From: Manihot esculenta
Taxonomy: Eukaryota; Streptophyta; Magnoliopsida; Malpighiales; Euphorbiaceae
NCBI RefSeq assembly: GCF_001659605.2
Contig: NC_035168.2
Location: 10,758,416-10,822,415 of the forward strand
Direction: 5' to 3'
DNA length: 64,000 nucleotides
Part shown: positions 61,776 to 64,000 of the stretch, piece after piece
How positions within the stretch are numbered: position 1 is the stretch's first letter
Layout of the letters: every line of letters begins with the position of its first letter
Made by a program: the position numbers and the translations under genes
The notes under the pieces: generated by a model
What the model was told of the DNA's origin: nothing
What the model saw: the letters and a program-made list of their open reading frames with translations, nothing else
Databases searched by the model: none

Positions 61776-62800
61776 ATGCAAGGTGCTAGGAGCTCTATGG
61801 AGTCAGATCCATCTGAGTGGGAAAGTGAGCCTTTTTCCCTTGCGCAGGTCAGGTGGAGATGACAGAGCAAGAGACCCTGAAGGTCTGTAGAAGTCAGCAG
61901 AGAAGTTATGGTGCAGAGGAGGGATGTTAGTTTGCAAGTGAACATGGATGAGGAAAGTATGGAAAAGTCTAAGGCTTCTAAGAGTTCAAGTTCAGGAGAA
62001 GTTGATCCCTCCATGCTGAGTACAGCTACCAAGAGAGGTAGAAGTGGGGAAGAGCCAGAGCCCCTAAGCAATGGGGCAGGACTAGGAAAGGGTAGGTTGT
62101 GGAAGAGGTTTAGGCTTGATGCTGAAGATGGCTCGAGTTCTGGCCAAGTCCTACAAGATGTTTGAGGTGCGGAAGGTTGCACAGAGGCCTTGTCGAGTTG
62201 GGACAACGGCATGCTTCAGGTGCGGTCAGGAAGGGCACTTCGCACGTGAATGTCCTACTGCGCCCAGGGAATGTGGTCCCAGCAGCGAGTTTCAGGTGCT
62301 GTGGCTCAAGCCAGTGTTCCAGGAAGGGGAGCAGACACATCGAAAGCAGTGATGCCAGGTACGCTCACTTGTTCATGTTCTGATGTGTGTGTTTGTGCTC
62401 TAGTGTGTTTCCCTTTTCTGTTGTTGCTCTAGGAGCCTTTGAGAGGTTGAGTTGATAGCTTCTGGGTGTAGAGTGTTCTCTTTGGGTTTGTAGACCGGGT
62501 AGGATCCATCTGTGGCTGAGATTCAGGCCAGTGTCCGATGAGAGTAGATGCCTTTCCACCCGTGCATGAGGTCCTAGACTTGAGTGTCTGGATGTCAGCC
62601 GGGGGATGGATTGGTTTTCTACTTGTGGAGCTGGTGATACTTGCGTCTGCAGCGCAAGGTGGTCGGGATCGAAATGCAGAGTGGGTCTGAGGTAGGCTTC
62701 AGAGAGGACCGTGTAGGATGCCTAGAAGGTTGATGTCAGCTGTCAGGCTCGTAGAGTGTATGGGAATGGTTAGTAGAGAGTTTTAGTTGAGTTTGAGAGG
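61776..62800 (+). pseudogene. gag, zinc knuckle and protease remnant of element C
   Basis: From ATG 61776 a short frame reads MQGARSSMESD and soon stops. Further on, a basic region and a complete CCHC knuckle ([14 protein letters not shown], 62212-62253) are readable. Decayed matches to the protease region follow (around 62380-62460 and, as DGLVFYLWSW-like sequence, 62600-62660). Most of the gag capsid region and all of pol are deleted. The remaining frames are broken, so only an RNA that can be packaged is likely. Confidence 0.7.
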
Positions 62801-63120
62801 GCAGCAGGCAGGTCTAGGAACCACACCTGGTGCCATAGATAGAGCGAGTGTTCAGAGTTTCAGGGCTAGTGTCAGGTTGGCCATCAATCAGGGAGGTAGA
62901 GTTTGGTTCAGAGGTGGTGCTTGTACCGTAACCATTTCTCTCTTTCCTTTCGGTGGATGGTACCTGCAGAGAGTTTAGTAAGAGTGTAAGCAGAGTAGAA
63001 TAGAAAGCAGAAAGAAAAGTAAGATCAGTGAAGAAAGAAGAGAGAAGGATCAGAGTAGCGCAGCAGAAGCTTGTGGCGTTCAAGCGCAAGTTTGAGTTTT
63101 GTTTGTTTGTGTTTTTGTTT

Positions 63121-63142
63121 GAACATTCGGGGACGAATGTTC
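63121..63142 (+). other. Hairpin with GGGA loop beside the polypurine tract of C
   Basis: Identical to the 22 bases at 19385-19406 (minus): stem GAACATTCG/CGAATGTTC, loop GGGA. It is followed at once by the polypurine tract AAGGGGAAGAA (63146-63156). Confidence 0.75.
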
Positions 63143-63156
63143 TGTAAGGGGAAGAA

Positions 63157-64000
63157 TGTAAGACCCCGCTCGTTCAGACATCGGAATTCCTACCGTCCGG
63201 TGGAATCTCGGGTGTCGGATCCTCTTTGGGGGGGTAGAGCAAGGGTAAAGGAAAGGTTTTCTAAAATGTTTTTACGTGTTTTATGGTTTTAAAATAGAAA
63301 AGAGTTGAGTTTTTGAAGAGAAAGACCAAGGAGGCATTTGCCAGGTTCGGCCGCCGAAAAGTGAAGTTCGGCCGCCGAACATGTGAAGGCTTTCGGGAGC
63401 GCCTTTGGCCTCCGAAAGTCTTGTGGAGCAAGCCAAGGTTCGGCCGCCGAAAGTGAGGTTCGGCCGCCGAACATGCATGAGTTTAGGGGGCACGTTAGGC
63501 TGCCGAAGGTTGATGACCAGGCCACCTATAAAGAGCCCTCAGATCGGAAATGGGCGAGTTTTCTCCCCATTCCCGAGCTCAGGTGAGTGTTATGCCCTCC
63601 CTTGGTTGCTTGTTGAGTCTTCTCTTCAAAATCCTTTCAAGTTTTCATAAGATCTACCCTTGGTTTGAAGTTTTGAAGCTAAGCTAGAAGTTTTGGGAGC
63701 TTGGAGCTTTTGGAGCTTGGATTCTCCACACCTCCGAGTTAGGGATCGCACCAACCCTCGATCTTCAAGAGGTAAGTGTAGATCTTTGTTTCCTTGAGTT
63801 TTTCAAGAAGTTTTAAGTAAGTTTTATGGAGGTTATATGGTTGAGTATGGGTAGAATGCATGATTTTAGGCTTTTATAGGGTTTTGATGCCAATGTATGT
63901 TATGTGATGATGTGTTGAGAGTTTAAGCTAGTTTCTTTGCTCTCTTTGCTTGTGGGAGTGTGTATGCATGCTTGGGAGAGAGTATGTGAGGTTTGGGGTT
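63157..64000 (+). repeat. 3' LTR of element C, cut by window end
   Basis: Starts TGTAAGACCCCGCTCG. It repeats 58498 onward, with TATAAAG at 63527 and the donor-like site at 63771/63772. Differences from the 5' copy are mostly single-base length changes. Confidence 0.92.

Larger units (their letters stand above)
58498..64000 (+). mobile_element. Element C, internally deleted chromovirus
   Basis: Inserted at the end of element B's gag-pol after CTTAT. It has a 2766-bp 5' LTR, a primer site, an internal region of only 1893 bp, a polypurine tract and the first 844 bp of its 3' LTR before the window ends. RT, RNase H and integrase are missing, so it depends on other elements. Confidence 0.9.

Overview
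The window is plant nuclear DNA: intron-rich genes with GT-AG splicing, AT-rich intergenic DNA, chromodomain Ty3/gypsy retrotransposons primed by initiator tRNA-Met, and MITEs. It looks like a eudicot, but the sequence alone does not fix a species. About three quarters of it is mobile-element DNA. I see no rRNA or tRNA genes, no CRISPR, and nothing bacterial.

Layout. 1-17191: a foldback element with TG/CA ends (170-902), a solo LTR (1069-3202), and a decayed minus-strand Ty3/gypsy element (about 4918-13980). The decayed element was split by two later LTR insertions, 6883-8971 and 9763-11814. Remnants of a GRF zinc-finger gene and of a Mutator-like (MULE) ORF follow. 17192-26886: a very young, full-length minus-strand chromovirus (probably Tekay/Del type) with near-identical 2178-bp LTRs, 5-bp target duplications and one uninterrupted 1652-codon gag-pol ORF. 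Its integrase has Lys where the catalytic Glu of DD35E belongs.

28457-42461 is the genic island. It holds a 19-exon mitochondrial GABA transaminase gene (POP2/GABA-T, 29215-40035, +), whose intron 15 carries a small gag-only LTR element. It is followed convergently by a two-exon gene for a 69-residue single-pass membrane protein (41482-41777, -). Two copies of one MITE family flank the island.

43874-64000 is a cascade of same-orientation insertions. A Transposase_28-type ORF fragment is broken by LTR D (44329). D is broken by element A (45946), A by element B (51046), and B by element C (58498), which runs out of the window. A and B have decayed gag-pol. C is a deletion derivative with only about 1.9 kb between its LTRs.

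The most notable signals are: (i) LTR-like termini in inverted orientation on the foldback element; (ii) a splice-donor-like site at the same place in every chromovirus LTR, paired with an acceptor 8-10 nt before the gag ATG, implying a spliced leader; (iii) clusters of a 13-bp palindrome on both sides of the LTR TATA box, plus a lineage-specific minisatellite in each LTR; (iv) the altered integrase catalytic residue in the youngest element; (v) a GC-AG intron and a 73-bp duplication across the stop codon of the GABA-T gene.
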